NCBI GenBank assembly: GCA_022867625.1
Contig: JALIFM010000002.1
Coordinates: 310,001 to 374,000 of the forward strand
Length of the DNA: 64,000 nucleotides
Source: Lachnospiraceae bacterium NSJ-143
GTDB lineage: Bacteria; Bacillota; Clostridia; Lachnospirales; Anaerotignaceae
Direction of reading: 5' to 3'
A model generated the notes under the pieces. It saw nothing but the letters and a program-made list of their open reading frames with translations. It was not told where the DNA came from and searched no databases. A program made the position numbers and the translations under genes. Positions 8,519-17,833 of this stretch are shown here, piece after piece; the first letter of the stretch is position 1, and each line of letters starts with the position of its first letter.

Positions 8519-8854
8519 ATGGGCGTAAGTTTTAAAACAGTTAAAAGCTGCCTTATAGTTGAAATAGAAGGTGAAATTGACCACCATTTTGTTGATGAGG
8601 TAAAAAGGTCTATAGACAGGCAGATGTCATTGGGAGGAACTAAAAATATAATTTTCGATTTGAAAAATGTGGAATTTATGGACAGCGCCGGTATTGGCAT
8701 GATAATAGGGCGCTATAAGCTTGCAACACAGAGGGGCGGTATTACATCTGTCGCCTGTCTCAGTGAAAATTTAAAAAGGATTATGATGATTTCAGGGCTT
8801 TACAGGATAATAAAAATTTACAATTCGGTTGAGGAAGCCGCCGAGGCAGTTTAA
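8519..8854 (+). CDS. spoIIAA: Anti-anti-sigma factor SpoIIAA
   Basis: STAS-domain protein that frees sigma-F by binding the anti-sigma factor SpoIIAB; it is inactivated when SpoIIAB phosphorylates one serine. It has 111 residues, the usual length. The phosphorylation site is Ser56 in FMDSAGIGM, equivalent to Ser58 in Bacillus subtilis. AAGGGAG lies about 12 nt before the ATG. It is the first gene of the three-gene spoIIA operon, 14 nt from spoIIAB. I could not find a convincing sigma-H promoter upstream. Confidence 0.96.
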   Translation: MGVSFKTVKSCLIVEIEGEIDHHFVDEVKRSIDRQMSLGGTKNIIFDLKNVEFMDSAGIGMIIGRYKLATQRGGITSVACLSENLKRIMMISGLYRIIKIYNSVEEAAEAV

Positions 8855-8868
8855 GGAGGACTGGCAGT

Positions 8869-9309
8869 ATGATTTATGACAATGAAATGACACTGAATTT
8901 CAGGGCCGTAAGCACCAATGAAGCCTTCGCGAGAGTCGCAGTGGCGGCTTTCGCGCTTGTGCTTGACCCGGCGGTATCGGAAATTACAGAGATAAAAACG
9001 GCTGTTTCGGAGGCTGTTACAAACTCGATAATACATGCTTATGACAGCTCAGAAGGCATAGTACATATCTGGTGCGGGTTAAAAGATAACCGCCTTTACA
9101 TAGAAATCTCAGACAGCGGAAAGGGCATTGATGATGTTCAGACAGCTATGGAGCCTTTATTTACTACCAAACCTGAACAGGAGAGAAGCGGGCTGGGATT
9201 TACTATTATGCAGAGCTTTATGGACAAGATGGAGGTTTTTTCCGAAAAGGGGAAAGGCACAAAGGTTGTTATGGAAAAGAGCGTAGGCGTTTGCGAAAAT
9301 AATGGGTGA
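8869..9309 (+). CDS. spoIIAB: Anti-sigma-F factor and serine kinase SpoIIAB
   Basis: GHKL-fold (Bergerat) protein that holds sigma-F inactive and phosphorylates SpoIIAA; 146 residues. ATP-site motifs are present: N-box with Glu48 and Asn52 in SEAVTNSIIHAY, G1 box DSGKGI at 82-87 and G2 box GLGF at 108-111. AAGGAGG lies before the ATG. Its stop overlaps the GTG start of sigF by four bases, implying translational coupling that would keep the sigma factor and its inhibitor in balance. Confidence 0.97.
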   Translation: MIYDNEMTLNFRAVSTNEAFARVAVAAFALVLDPAVSEITEIKTAVSEAVTNSIIHAYDSSEGIVHIWCGLKDNRLYIEISDSGKGIDDVQTAMEPLFTTKPEQERSGLGFTIMQSFMDKMEVFSEKGKGTKVVMEKSVGVCENNG

Positions 9310-10025
9310 TTGGTATGGAGGATATGACCCGTTTAATACAGAAGGCCCAAAACGGTGACAGTGAGGCCAAATCCCAGCTTGTAAACCAAAATTCCGGCCT
9401 GATATGGAGCATTGTAAAAAAATTTACAGGGCGCGGGTATGACCCTGAGGATTTGTTCCAGACGGGAGCAATAGGACTTATTAAGAGCATTGACCGCTTT
9501 GATTTATCGTACAACGTAAAATTTTCAACCTACGCCGTTCCAATGATAATTGGTGAAATCAAGCGGTTTCTAAGAGATGATGGAATAGTAAAGGTGAGTC
9601 GCTCTACAAAGGCACTTGCATTAAAGGCCAGACTTTTTGGCCAGTCTTACTATATTAAATACGGCAGGGCGCCTACAGTAAAGGAGATGAGTGAGGAGCT
9701 TAATGTAAACGAGGACGAGCTTATAATGGCTATGGAATCCTCTGCTGAGGTCGAATCTCTGTATCAGAAAGTCACATCACCGGACTCCGGAAAGGAAACA
9801 TTTCTTATAGATAAATTTAATGCCGGAAACAATGACGAGGACGAGATAATTATTTTGAGGAGTGCTCTAAACGACCTGAGCAAAGAGGAAAAGCAGATTA
9901 TACTTATGCGGTATTTTGATGACAGGACACAGAGTGAGATAGGCAAAAGGCTTAACAGGTCACAGGTTCAGGTGTCGCGTATGGAAAAAAAGATACTCTG
10001 CAAAATTAAAGAAAAACTGGTTTAA
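9306..10025 (+). CDS. sigF: RNA polymerase sigma-F factor, early forespore
   Basis: First forespore-specific sigma factor; 239 residues against about 250 in Bacillus. Region 2 contains PEDLFQTGAIGLIKSIDRFD and STYAVPMIIGEI; region 4 contains TQSEIGKRLNRSQVQVSRMEKK. The annotated start is a GTG overlapping the spoIIAB stop (GTGA). An ATG at 9315 is the alternative. Neither has a strong ribosome site, which fits coupled translation from spoIIAB. It ends the operon; a TATAAT-containing spacer follows before zapA. Confidence 0.96.
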   Translation: MIGMEDMTRLIQKAQNGDSEAKSQLVNQNSGLIWSIVKKFTGRGYDPEDLFQTGAIGLIKSIDRFDLSYNVKFSTYAVPMIIGEIKRFLRDDGIVKVSRSTKALALKARLFGQSYYIKYGRAPTVKEMSEELNVNEDELIMAMESSAEVESLYQKVTSPDSGKETFLIDKFNAGNNDEDEIIILRSALNDLSKEEKQIILMRYFDDRTQSEIGKRLNRSQVQVSRMEKKILCKIKEKLV

Positions 10026-10272
10026 AACAGATAATAATACTGTTTAAAAGTTTTCTTATATGCTATAATAAAAAACAATGGTCAAAACGCTTATTATAAA
10101 AAGCAGGCCGCTGAGCTGTGTTTTTGATGCAAGAGCAGATAAATGTCCTTATTTTTAACTGTATAATATGCTGGACAGAATATTTCTGGCTGCTTGTTAA
10201 TGTGCAGCTGTTGGCCTGAGTGTTTACTGCGGCGAAAAATAAGTTTTTGAAATTGGAAAGGAATGTTATTTG

Positions 10273-11043
10273 ATGGCATATAAGAATATGGTTTCGGTAA
10301 AAGTCTGCGGAAGAACCATGACTCTTACAGGCAATGAATCAGTTGAATATATCACTAAAGTAGCTAATTATATTGAAGAAAAAGCCGCTCTGCTGCGGTC
10401 CAGCGATAACTCGAGAAACCTGAGTGCTACAATGGTTTCTGTGCTGACTTCCATAAATATTGCAGACGATTATTTTAAATCCCTTGATGAAATTGAAAAG
10501 CTTAAAAAAATGCTTCCGGCGGATATAGATACAAAAACCGGAGAGTCAGCGGAATATGTAACAAAGGCAACTCTTGAGGAACTGAAGCTTTTGAGGGAAG
10601 AAAACGAAAGGCTTAAAAAGGAAGCTGAAGAAACATCAAAGAATATTGAAACAGCTAAAAGAAACACTGACAGTCTTTTAAATGAAAAAGAAACATTATT
10701 GTCTGAACTGGAAGCGCTAAAAGCACGCTTTGATGAGCTGGACCAGAAAGCAAAGGCTCTGGAAGATGACAACATTAAAAAAATAGCCCAGATAAACCAC
10801 TTAAAGTCTATGGAAAGCCGTTTTTTGGAATATGAGAGAAAATATAATCCGGACAGAGAAACACAGAGCATAAAAGAAACAAAGCTTGCAGCAAAGCCGG
10901 ACAAGGCAGTTATGAACGAAGCTGCAAAAGATGATGATACAGAAGTCCATGACGGTCAGGAACAAAAGCCGCAGCCTTTTCATATGAATAATGCCAGACT
11001 GAAAAAGGTGAGAACAAACAGTAACTATTACAGGCATATTTAA
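10273..11043 (+). CDS. zapA: ZapA-domain cell division protein with long coiled coil
   Basis: The first 85 residues or so form a ZapA domain (VKVCGRTMTLTGNESVEYITKVANYIEEK), a family that bundles FtsZ filaments at the division site. Unlike the usual 85-120-residue ZapA, this one continues for about 170 residues as a charged Lys/Glu/Leu-rich coiled coil (from about 90 to 200) and a polar tail. The ATG at 10273 is preferred over an adjacent TTG; AAAGGA is upstream. It is followed 17 nt later by the U32 gene. The zapA-U32 order is common in Clostridia as far as I recall. Confidence 0.82.
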   Translation: MAYKNMVSVKVCGRTMTLTGNESVEYITKVANYIEEKAALLRSSDNSRNLSATMVSVLTSINIADDYFKSLDEIEKLKKMLPADIDTKTGESAEYVTKATLEELKLLREENERLKKEAEETSKNIETAKRNTDSLLNEKETLLSELEALKARFDELDQKAKALEDDNIKKIAQINHLKSMESRFLEYERKYNPDRETQSIKETKLAAKPDKAVMNEAAKDDDTEVHDGQEQKPQPFHMNNARLKKVRTNSNYYRHI

Positions 11044-11060
11044 TTGGAAGGAGAATTTTA

Positions 11061-13487
11061 ATGGCTATTTGTGCAAAACCGGAACTGCTTTCACCGGCAG
11101 GGGATTTTGAGTGTGTAAGAGCGGCAGTAAACAACGGCTGCGATGCAGTATATATTGGCGGAAAAAATTTCAGTGCAAGGCAGTATGCCGGAAACTTTGA
11201 TTTAACTGAAATTGAGCAGGTTTGTGATTATTGTCATGTAAGGAATGTAAAGGTTTACGTGGCTGTAAATACAATATATAAAGAAAATGAGCTTAAGGGG
11301 CTTTTAACCTATGTCTCAAGCCTTTCAAGAATTGGTGTCGACGCCTTAATCATGCAGGATTTAGGCGCCGCTATGCTTATTAAGGAAAGGTTTTCGATAC
11401 CGATAAACGCGAGTACACAGCTTACTACAAACTCGCTTGAGGAGGCTCAGGCTCTTGTCGATTATGGGTTTTCAAGGGTAATACTAAGCCGTGAGCTTTG
11501 TATAGGAGAAATAAAAAATATAGCTGAAAACTGTACAGGGGAAATTGAAACCTTTGTACATGGAGCCTTGTGTGTGTCATATTCGGGGCAGTGTATAATG
11601 AGCAGTATGCTTGGCGGCAGAAGCGGCAACAGAGGAAGATGCGCGCAGACATGCCGCCTTCCATACTCCATGTACAATGGGTATGACAGGATAAAAGACG
11701 GCTATCTCCTAAGCACAAAGGATATACAGACAGTTACTGTACTTCCTGAACTTATGGAAGCGGGAATTTCTTCATTTAAGATTGAGGGGCGTATGAAAAG
11801 CCCCGAATATGTCGCAGGTGTTACAGGTATATACAGAAAATATATTGATATGTATTTTGAAAAGCCTGAGGATTATTCTGTTGACCAGAGTGATTTTAAG
11901 GCTCTTTTGCAGCTTTTTAACAGGGGTGGCTTTTCTACCGGATATTATAATACCCATTCGGGCAGCAGCATGATGAGTGTTGACAGGCCAAAAAGCTGGG
12001 GAGTCAAAGCGGGAATTGTTGACCGGTTTGACAAAAACAGAGGACGTGTGTTTATACGTACCAGAGAACCGCTTTTTCCGGGTGATGGTATAGAGATTTG
12101 GACACAGGAGGAGCCTCACACAGGCAGCAATATAAACAAGGCGTCAAGGGCCGGCGAGACTATAGACATTGCGGTTAAAGGCAGTATCTCTAAAAATGAT
12201 GTGGTATATAAAACACGTGATAAGCACCTTGATGATGAATTAAAGCGTACTTATGAAAAGGATATAAGAACTAAGGATGTTTATGCCCATGCCATATTCA
12301 GGGAGGGCAGTCCGGCGTCTTTAAAGCTGTATGATAAAGAAGGGCATTCAGCTTATGTGACAGGAGATATTGTTTCAAGGGCGGAAAAACAGCCTATGGA
12401 TAAGGATAAGATTGAGCGCCAGCTTAAAAAAACTGGCGGTACGCCATTTAATATATCCGACATAGAGATTGAAACTTCTGAAAATATATATATCGGCATT
12501 TCTTCTCTTAACAAGCTGAGAAGGGACGCAGTTGAGGAGCTGGAAAGGAAAATCATCTCAGCATCAAAAAGGAATCTGGAAAAAGAAAAGCCGCTGCCGG
12601 TACCGGCAAGAAACTCTTTTGTCAGGGATAAGCAGCTTAATATACAGGTTAACAATATACTTCAGTTTGAGGCAGCCGTTACATTTGAGGGAATAAATAT
12701 AATATACTTTGAGCTTGGAAAGGACCTTGGTGAAAATTTATCCTATTGTGTCGAAAAATGTCATGATAAGGGTATAAAGCTTTACGCTGTAATGCCGCGG
12801 GTATACAGGCAGTATTCCAGAAAGATATTTGGCGATATTTTGGAATCTGTGCTTAAAAGTGATGCCAATGGGTTGCTTGTGCGCTCATATGGGCAGTTTA
12901 TGGAAATGAAGGACTGTGGAAAGGAAATAGCTGTCGATTACAGCACCAATGTGTTTAACAGTGCGGATTTGAGATTCTGGGAAAGCCATGGAGCGCAGAG
13001 CATATGCCTTTCTCCGGAGCTTAATGTACAGGAGATAAATTCATTTGCCGACAGCAAAACAGAGCTTTTGGCATATGGACATTTGCCGTTGATGACTACA
13101 AACCAATGTCCTGTAGGGGCATACGCCGGGGGAAAAGAGGATAAAATATTTTGCAGCTTAAAGGACAAGCCGGGAGAGTATTTCCTTAAAGACCGGAAAG
13201 GCGAGGTTTTTCCTCTCCTTACTGACTGCTCTCAGTGTGTATGCTATATTCTGAACGGTAAACCGCTTTTCCTTTTAAAATTTTTTGATGAAATACTGAA
13301 TACGCCTTCAAAAGATTTGAGGCTTATATTTACAAATGAAACGGCTTCTGAAGTTAATAAGATTGTAACAGCATACGCGGATATGATAAAGAACCCTGAC
13401 AGGCCTTCACTGAACGCGAAAAGGCTTATGACTGAGATGGCGGAAAAAGGAAGCACCAGAGGCCATTATTTCAGGGGAATAGAATAG
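11061..13487 (+). CDS. U32-family protein (RlhA-like, DUF3656)
   Basis: Large member (808 residues) of the family once called peptidase U32. Characterised relatives hydroxylate RNA bases (TrhP/TrhO-linked tRNA, RlhA on 23S rRNA C2501), so an RNA-modification role is more likely than proteolysis. The N-terminal TIM-barrel part begins PELLSPAGDF. The signature VHGALCVSYSGQC followed by GNRGRCAQTCR carries the cysteines that hold the iron-sulfur cluster. After about residue 390 a DUF3656-like insert and a second barrel-like half follow. GGAAGGAG precedes the ATG. It lies between zapA and an FtsW-type gene and is probably co-transcribed with both. Confidence 0.88.
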   Translation: MAICAKPELLSPAGDFECVRAAVNNGCDAVYIGGKNFSARQYAGNFDLTEIEQVCDYCHVRNVKVYVAVNTIYKENELKGLLTYVSSLSRIGVDALIMQDLGAAMLIKERFSIPINASTQLTTNSLEEAQALVDYGFSRVILSRELCIGEIKNIAENCTGEIETFVHGALCVSYSGQCIMSSMLGGRSGNRGRCAQTCRLPYSMYNGYDRIKDGYLLSTKDIQTVTVLPELMEAGISSFKIEGRMKSPEYVAGVTGIYRKYIDMYFEKPEDYSVDQSDFKALLQLFNRGGFSTGYYNTHSGSSMMSVDRPKSWGVKAGIVDRFDKNRGRVFIRTREPLFPGDGIEIWTQEEPHTGSNINKASRAGETIDIAVKGSISKNDVVYKTRDKHLDDELKRTYEKDIRTKDVYAHAIFREGSPASLKLYDKEGHSAYVTGDIVSRAEKQPMDKDKIERQLKKTGGTPFNISDIEIETSENIYIGISSLNKLRRDAVEELERKIISASKRNLEKEKPLPVPARNSFVRDKQLNIQVNNILQFEAAVTFEGINIIYFELGKDLGENLSYCVEKCHDKGIKLYAVMPRVYRQYSRKIFGDILESVLKSDANGLLVRSYGQFMEMKDCGKEIAVDYSTNVFNSADLRFWESHGAQSICLSPELNVQEINSFADSKTELLAYGHLPLMTTNQCPVGAYAGGKEDKIFCSLKDKPGEYFLKDRKGEVFPLLTDCSQCVCYILNGKPLFLLKFFDEILNTPSKDLRLIFTNETASEVNKIVTAYADMIKNPDRPSLNAKRLMTEMAEKGSTRGHYFRGIE

Positions 13488-13499
13488 AAGTGATTTTAT

Positions 13500-14846
13500 A
13501 TGTTTGATTTATTGATTATAATAAGCAGATATCTTTTTGTAATATATATAGCTGTCTTTCTGTATAATGGTACGGCATACCTTCTTGATGAGGCAGGCCT
13601 TACAAGGCACAGCCACAGAAGGTCTATTTTTACGTGCCGCACAATGACAGCGCTTATGCATATAACGGCGTTTTTGATATTGTCATACGACAGGCAGGCT
13701 ATTACGTATTCAATACCATACCTGTTAATTGGCGCTGCCGGATTTGTGTTTATTATAATGAGCAATTTTGTGGCTGAGAAAGTTTATAAGGGAGGGTGCC
13801 CGCTTATTTGGAACTGTGTTATATTCCTTCTGGACACCGGCATTATAATGCTTGTGAGGCTCAATTTTCCGCTTGCTGTAAGGCAGCTGGTTTGGATTTG
13901 CGTTGGATTTTTTGTGACAATGTGGATACCTGTTTTTGTTAAAATGGTTCCGAAATTTGAAAAGCTGGAAAGTGTTTATATAATACTGAGCTTTATGCTT
14001 ATCATTTCAACACTTGTACTTGGCTCTAAGGAGTATGGCTCAAGAAACTGGATTCATATGGGTAAGCTGAGCTTTCAGCCTTCTGAGATAGTAAAGTTTT
14101 TGTATATATTTTACCTTGCCAGCGTGTTCAGAAAAAAGGTGAATTTAAAGGAATTTATAATTACAGCGTTTTTAAGCGCGCTTCTGGTTATACTGCTCGT
14201 ATTTCAGAAGGATTTGGGCAGCGCCCTTATTTTCTTTATGACATATATGGTAATGCTGTATATATCTACGTCAAATGAACTTCTGTTTTTTTCGGGAATC
14301 GGTGCATTGTCAGTAGGTTCTGTTATAGCATACAGGCTTTTTTCGCATGTAAGGGTAAGGGTAGCGGCATGGAAAGACCCGTGGGCTGATATTGATTCAG
14401 GCGGATACCAGATTTGTCAGTCTCTTTTTGCGATAGGCACGGGAGGAATATTTGGCAGCGGACTTACAAGGGGCATGCCGCTGAGCATACCGGTTGTGTC
14501 AAAGGACTTTATTTTTGCTGCTATTTGTGAGGAATTTGGAACTATATATGCTATATGCCTTATAGGAGTATTTATGCTGCTTTTTATAAGGGGCATGATG
14601 ATAGCATTCCAGTGCCGCAGAAGGTATTACAGTATAATAGCCGCTGGTTTTACGGCAATGATGGCTTTTCAGACGTTTTTGATTATAGGCGGAGTAATAA
14701 AGCTGATACCGCTTACCGGAGTTACGCTTCCATTTGTAAGCTATGGAGGAACATCAATATTGGTCAGCATACTTGCCGTTAGCTTTATCCAATGGGTAAA
14801 TGGATATCAGAAGGCCTCTGAAGGAAATGAGGTGCCTAATACATGA
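13500..14846 (+). CDS. FtsW/RodA/SpoVE-family SEDS glycosyltransferase
   Basis: Polytopic SEDS protein that polymerises lipid II into glycan strands together with a class B penicillin-binding protein; 448 residues with about ten hydrophobic helices. The conserved block RNWIHMGKLSFQPSEIVK is present, as are the FQKDLGSA-type loop and the C-terminal PLTGVTLPFVSYGG block. The gene overlaps the next one, a transpeptidase, by four bases (ATGA). The ribosome site is weak. The pairing with a small class B PBP resembles rodA-pbpA of actinobacteria, so a role in elongation, division or spore cortex cannot be decided. Confidence 0.92.
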   Translation: MFDLLIIISRYLFVIYIAVFLYNGTAYLLDEAGLTRHSHRRSIFTCRTMTALMHITAFLILSYDRQAITYSIPYLLIGAAGFVFIIMSNFVAEKVYKGGCPLIWNCVIFLLDTGIIMLVRLNFPLAVRQLVWICVGFFVTMWIPVFVKMVPKFEKLESVYIILSFMLIISTLVLGSKEYGSRNWIHMGKLSFQPSEIVKFLYIFYLASVFRKKVNLKEFIITAFLSALLVILLVFQKDLGSALIFFMTYMVMLYISTSNELLFFSGIGALSVGSVIAYRLFSHVRVRVAAWKDPWADIDSGGYQICQSLFAIGTGGIFGSGLTRGMPLSIPVVSKDFIFAAICEEFGTIYAICLIGVFMLLFIRGMMIAFQCRRRYYSIIAAGFTAMMAFQTFLIIGGVIKLIPLTGVTLPFVSYGGTSILVSILAVSFIQWVNGYQKASEGNEVPNT

Positions 14847-16252
14847 AGGGCAGTAAAAAAAGTATAAAAAGGGTAAGCATTATGCTTATGCTTATGTTTG
14901 TACTGTGCGCCGTATATCTTGTTAAAATCGTTTATTTTGACAGACAGAATATGATGGTTAACTCATATAATCCCAGAATCAATTCAGCTGACACAACAAT
15001 AAAGAGGGGAGATATACGGGATATTGACGGTCATGTATTTGCATACAGTGAATATTCGCAGGACGAGGGAGGATACGTAAGAAAATATAACGGTGCTGAA
15101 ACCTCATGTCAGGTGGTAGGCTACACAGGCGCTGGAAAATATGGAGTGGAGGCATCTCAGAACTTTATACTGCAGAATGTTGACAGTGAACTCTTCCAAA
15201 GGCTCAGGAGCTTTATTAAAGGAACCGAGGTGCAGGGCGACAGTGTTTATCTTACTGTGGATAAGGACCTGCAGGACCTTGCCTCTAAGCTGATGGGCAG
15301 CAACAAGGGAGCTGTTGTGGTTGAGGAGGTTTCAACCGGGCGGATACTCTGTATGGTGTCAAAGCCACAGTTTGACCCGCAGAATGTGGCTGAAAGCTGG
15401 GACAGTCTTAAGGACGATGAAAACAGTCCACTGCTTAACAGGGCAAGTCAGGGATTGTATACCCCCGGGTCGGTGTTTAAGATTGTGACGGCAGTTTCAG
15501 CTATCAGGAATATACCTGATGTGTACAGCTTCACATATGACTGCAAAGGGGAACAGAATTTTGAGAACAAGGTAATACATTGTTATAACAATAAATCACA
15601 TGGCAGCGAGAATATAGTTGATGCATTTGCAAACAGCTGTAATGTGTTCTTTTCAGTTTTGGGAACAAAGACAGGTGCTGAAGCCTTGAGGCAGACAGCA
15701 GATGAAATGCTTTTTAATGAGGGTGTACCCTTTGATTTGAGTGTGAGTGCGCCGTCTGTACAGGTTAATTCACTGTCTACTGAAAGTGAGCTTGTTGAAA
15801 CATCAATAGGCCAGGGAAGAACAATGGTTACACCGTTGTTTATGGCTGCTGTTGCGCAGTCAATAGCTAATAACGGTATAATGATGAGGCCGTATATAAT
15901 AGACCATATTGTAAATTATGATGAAATGGTGATAGAAACTACAATACCGGAAATTTACAGCAATATACTGAATCAGGCTGAAGCTGAAAAGCTGAGAGAA
16001 ATGATGATTGAGGTAATAAACAGGGGAACGGGCTTTAACGCAGATTCTGATTATTTTCAGGTGGCAGGAAAGACAGGAACCGCAGAAAACCCTGGCGGCA
16101 ACGACCATCTTTGGTTTGTAGGTTTTGCTCCTGCCGACAGTCCGCAATATGCTGTATCGGTTGTACTGGAAAACGGTGACGGCAGCGCAAATGCTTCGGT
16201 GATAGCAAGAAAGATGCTTTATAACACTATAAACAGGGATGAGCTTAAATGA
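14843..16252 (+). CDS. Class B penicillin-binding protein (transpeptidase)
   Basis: Membrane-anchored D,D-transpeptidase acting outside the cell; 469 residues, short for class B because the N-terminal dimerisation region is reduced. One transmembrane helix spans about residues 11-31. Catalytic motifs are S210-x-x-K213 (TPGSVFK), S265-C-N267 and K410-T-G412 (VAGKTGTAE). The N-terminal RGDIRDIDG segment is the usual class B box. It overlaps the upstream SEDS gene, so the two products very likely form a polymerase-crosslinker pair. It ends the gene string that begins at zapA; a strong terminator follows. Confidence 0.93.
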   Translation: MKGSKKSIKRVSIMLMLMFVLCAVYLVKIVYFDRQNMMVNSYNPRINSADTTIKRGDIRDIDGHVFAYSEYSQDEGGYVRKYNGAETSCQVVGYTGAGKYGVEASQNFILQNVDSELFQRLRSFIKGTEVQGDSVYLTVDKDLQDLASKLMGSNKGAVVVEEVSTGRILCMVSKPQFDPQNVAESWDSLKDDENSPLLNRASQGLYTPGSVFKIVTAVSAIRNIPDVYSFTYDCKGEQNFENKVIHCYNNKSHGSENIVDAFANSCNVFFSVLGTKTGAEALRQTADEMLFNEGVPFDLSVSAPSVQVNSLSTESELVETSIGQGRTMVTPLFMAAVAQSIANNGIMMRPYIIDHIVNYDEMVIETTIPEIYSNILNQAEAEKLREMMIEVINRGTGFNADSDYFQVAGKTGTAENPGGNDHLWFVGFAPADSPQYAVSVVLENGDGSANASVIARKMLYNTINRDELK

Positions 16253-16301
16253 TATATGTCTGTATTTAATAAGATTTTACAAACTGCCTTAAGCAACTGA
16301 A

Positions 16302-16337
16302 AAAAAATCAGTGCGGAATATTCCGCACTGATTTTTT
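16302..16337. terminator. Bidirectional terminator between PBP and nhaC
   Basis: AAAAAATCAGTGCGGAA (16302-16318) and its exact complement (16321-16337) form a 17-bp palindrome with A and T flanks, serving both converging genes. Confidence 0.9.
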
Positions 16338-16348
16338 ATGTCAATATA

Positions 16349-17833
16349 TTATGCTGTTTTGTGTCTCTTATATATTAAGAACAGTATTGCCGGTGTGGCT
16401 ATAAGTCCAACGATAAGCCCTAAATAGCCGTTTCCTGTAAAACCGCTTATTATATAGCATACAAATGATATTCCTGCTATAAACAGAGCATATGGTATCT
16501 GTGTGTTTACATGTTCAATATGATTGCACTGGGCGCCTGTTGATGACAGTATTGTAGTGTCTGAAATAGGTGAGATATGGTCACCGCACACTGCTCCTGC
16601 CATAACCGCTGACATTGAGATAAACATAAGGTTTGATATGTTTGACTCAAATATAGCAAAAACTATAGGCAGAAGGATACTGAATGTACCCCATGAAGTT
16701 CCTGTAGAAAACGCAAGGCCTAAAGCCACAAGGAAGAATATGGCCGGTATAAGGGCGTAAGAAATATGGCTGTTTGTAACAACACCGCTTACATATGTGC
16801 CTATCTGGAGATAATCATCACCGCATACTCCGCTGAGTGTCCATGCGAAAGTAAGTATAAGTATGGCAGGCACCATAGCTTTGAATCCTTCCGGAAGTGA
16901 TTCGGCAAACTGTCTGAATGTGATAACCCTTCTTGGAAGGTAAAGCACAGCTGTTACAATCATTGTAAAGAAGGAGCCTATAACAAGCGAGAACGCTGAG
17001 TCACAGTTGGCAAACGAGTTGATTATACCGTTGCCCTCAAGTATGCCGCCTGTGTAGAGCATAGCGCCTATGCAGAATACAACAAGCGCCGCTATAGGTA
17101 TTATAAGGTCGCAGACCTTTCCGTTTCCTCCGGCAATCAAATTTTCAGATGCTGTGTCTGCTGTAACGCTGCTGCCGTATTTCAGCTCGTATGCTTTCAT
17201 TTTTGAAAAGTCAAAATCAAGGATTATAAGCATTAAAAGCATAACGATTGTAAACAGGGCGTAGTAATTGTAAGGTATGGCCTTAAGGAACATTACAAAG
17301 CCGTCCAGTGAGCTGTTTTCAGGAAGGGATGAGCTTACAGCCGCAGCCCAGCTTGAAACAGGCGAAATAATGCAGATAGGGGCTGCTGTCGCATCTATAA
17401 TATACGCAAGCTTTGCCCTTGATATTTTCTGTTTGTCGGTAATAGGGCTCATTATTGTGCCTACTGTAAGACAGTTAAAGTAGTCGTCAACAAATATAAG
17501 AACTCCCAAAGCCACAGTGGCGAGAAGAGTTCCGCGTTTCGTCTTGATGTTTTTGGTAGCCCATTTGCCGTATGCCTTGGACGCGCCGGATTTTGACATA
17601 AGTGAAACCATCATTCCGAGCAGTACAAGGAAAATAACTATACATATGTTTCCCCCAACCTTATTGCTCATTATCTCAACAGTAGTCGAGATAGCCCCGC
17701 TTATTGCGAAGTTTGAGTAAAACAGTGCTCCGGCACAAATGCCGGCAAAAAGTGAGAAGTATACTTCCTTTGAAATAAGTGCCAATGTAATAGCAAGTAT
17801 TGGCGGCACTAATGTCCAAATTGTTCCTTCCAT
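16349..17833 (-). CDS. nhaC: NhaC-family Na+/H+ antiporter
   Basis: Integral membrane antiporter of the NhaC family, 494 residues, about 12 helices. The FVDDYFNCLTVG and CGDHISPISDTTILSSTGAQC regions are the family hallmarks. It expels Na+ (or an organic cation, since several NhaC-like proteins exchange amino acids or lactate/malate) in return for protons. AGGGGGT precedes the ATG. It is monocistronic, converging with the PBP gene, and forms the left border of the accessory island. Confidence 0.9.
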   Translation of the reverse strand: MEGTIWTLVPPILAITLALISKEVYFSLFAGICAGALFYSNFAISGAISTTVEIMSNKVGGNICIVIFLVLLGMMVSLMSKSGASKAYGKWATKNIKTKRGTLLATVALGVLIFVDDYFNCLTVGTIMSPITDKQKISRAKLAYIIDATAAPICIISPVSSWAAAVSSSLPENSSLDGFVMFLKAIPYNYYALFTIVMLLMLIILDFDFSKMKAYELKYGSSVTADTASENLIAGGNGKVCDLIIPIAALVVFCIGAMLYTGGILEGNGIINSFANCDSAFSLVIGSFFTMIVTAVLYLPRRVITFRQFAESLPEGFKAMVPAILILTFAWTLSGVCGDDYLQIGTYVSGVVTNSHISYALIPAIFFLVALGLAFSTGTSWGTFSILLPIVFAIFESNISNLMFISMSAVMAGAVCGDHISPISDTTILSSTGAQCNHIEHVNTQIPYALFIAGISFVCYIISGFTGNGYLGLIVGLIATPAILFLIYKRHKTA

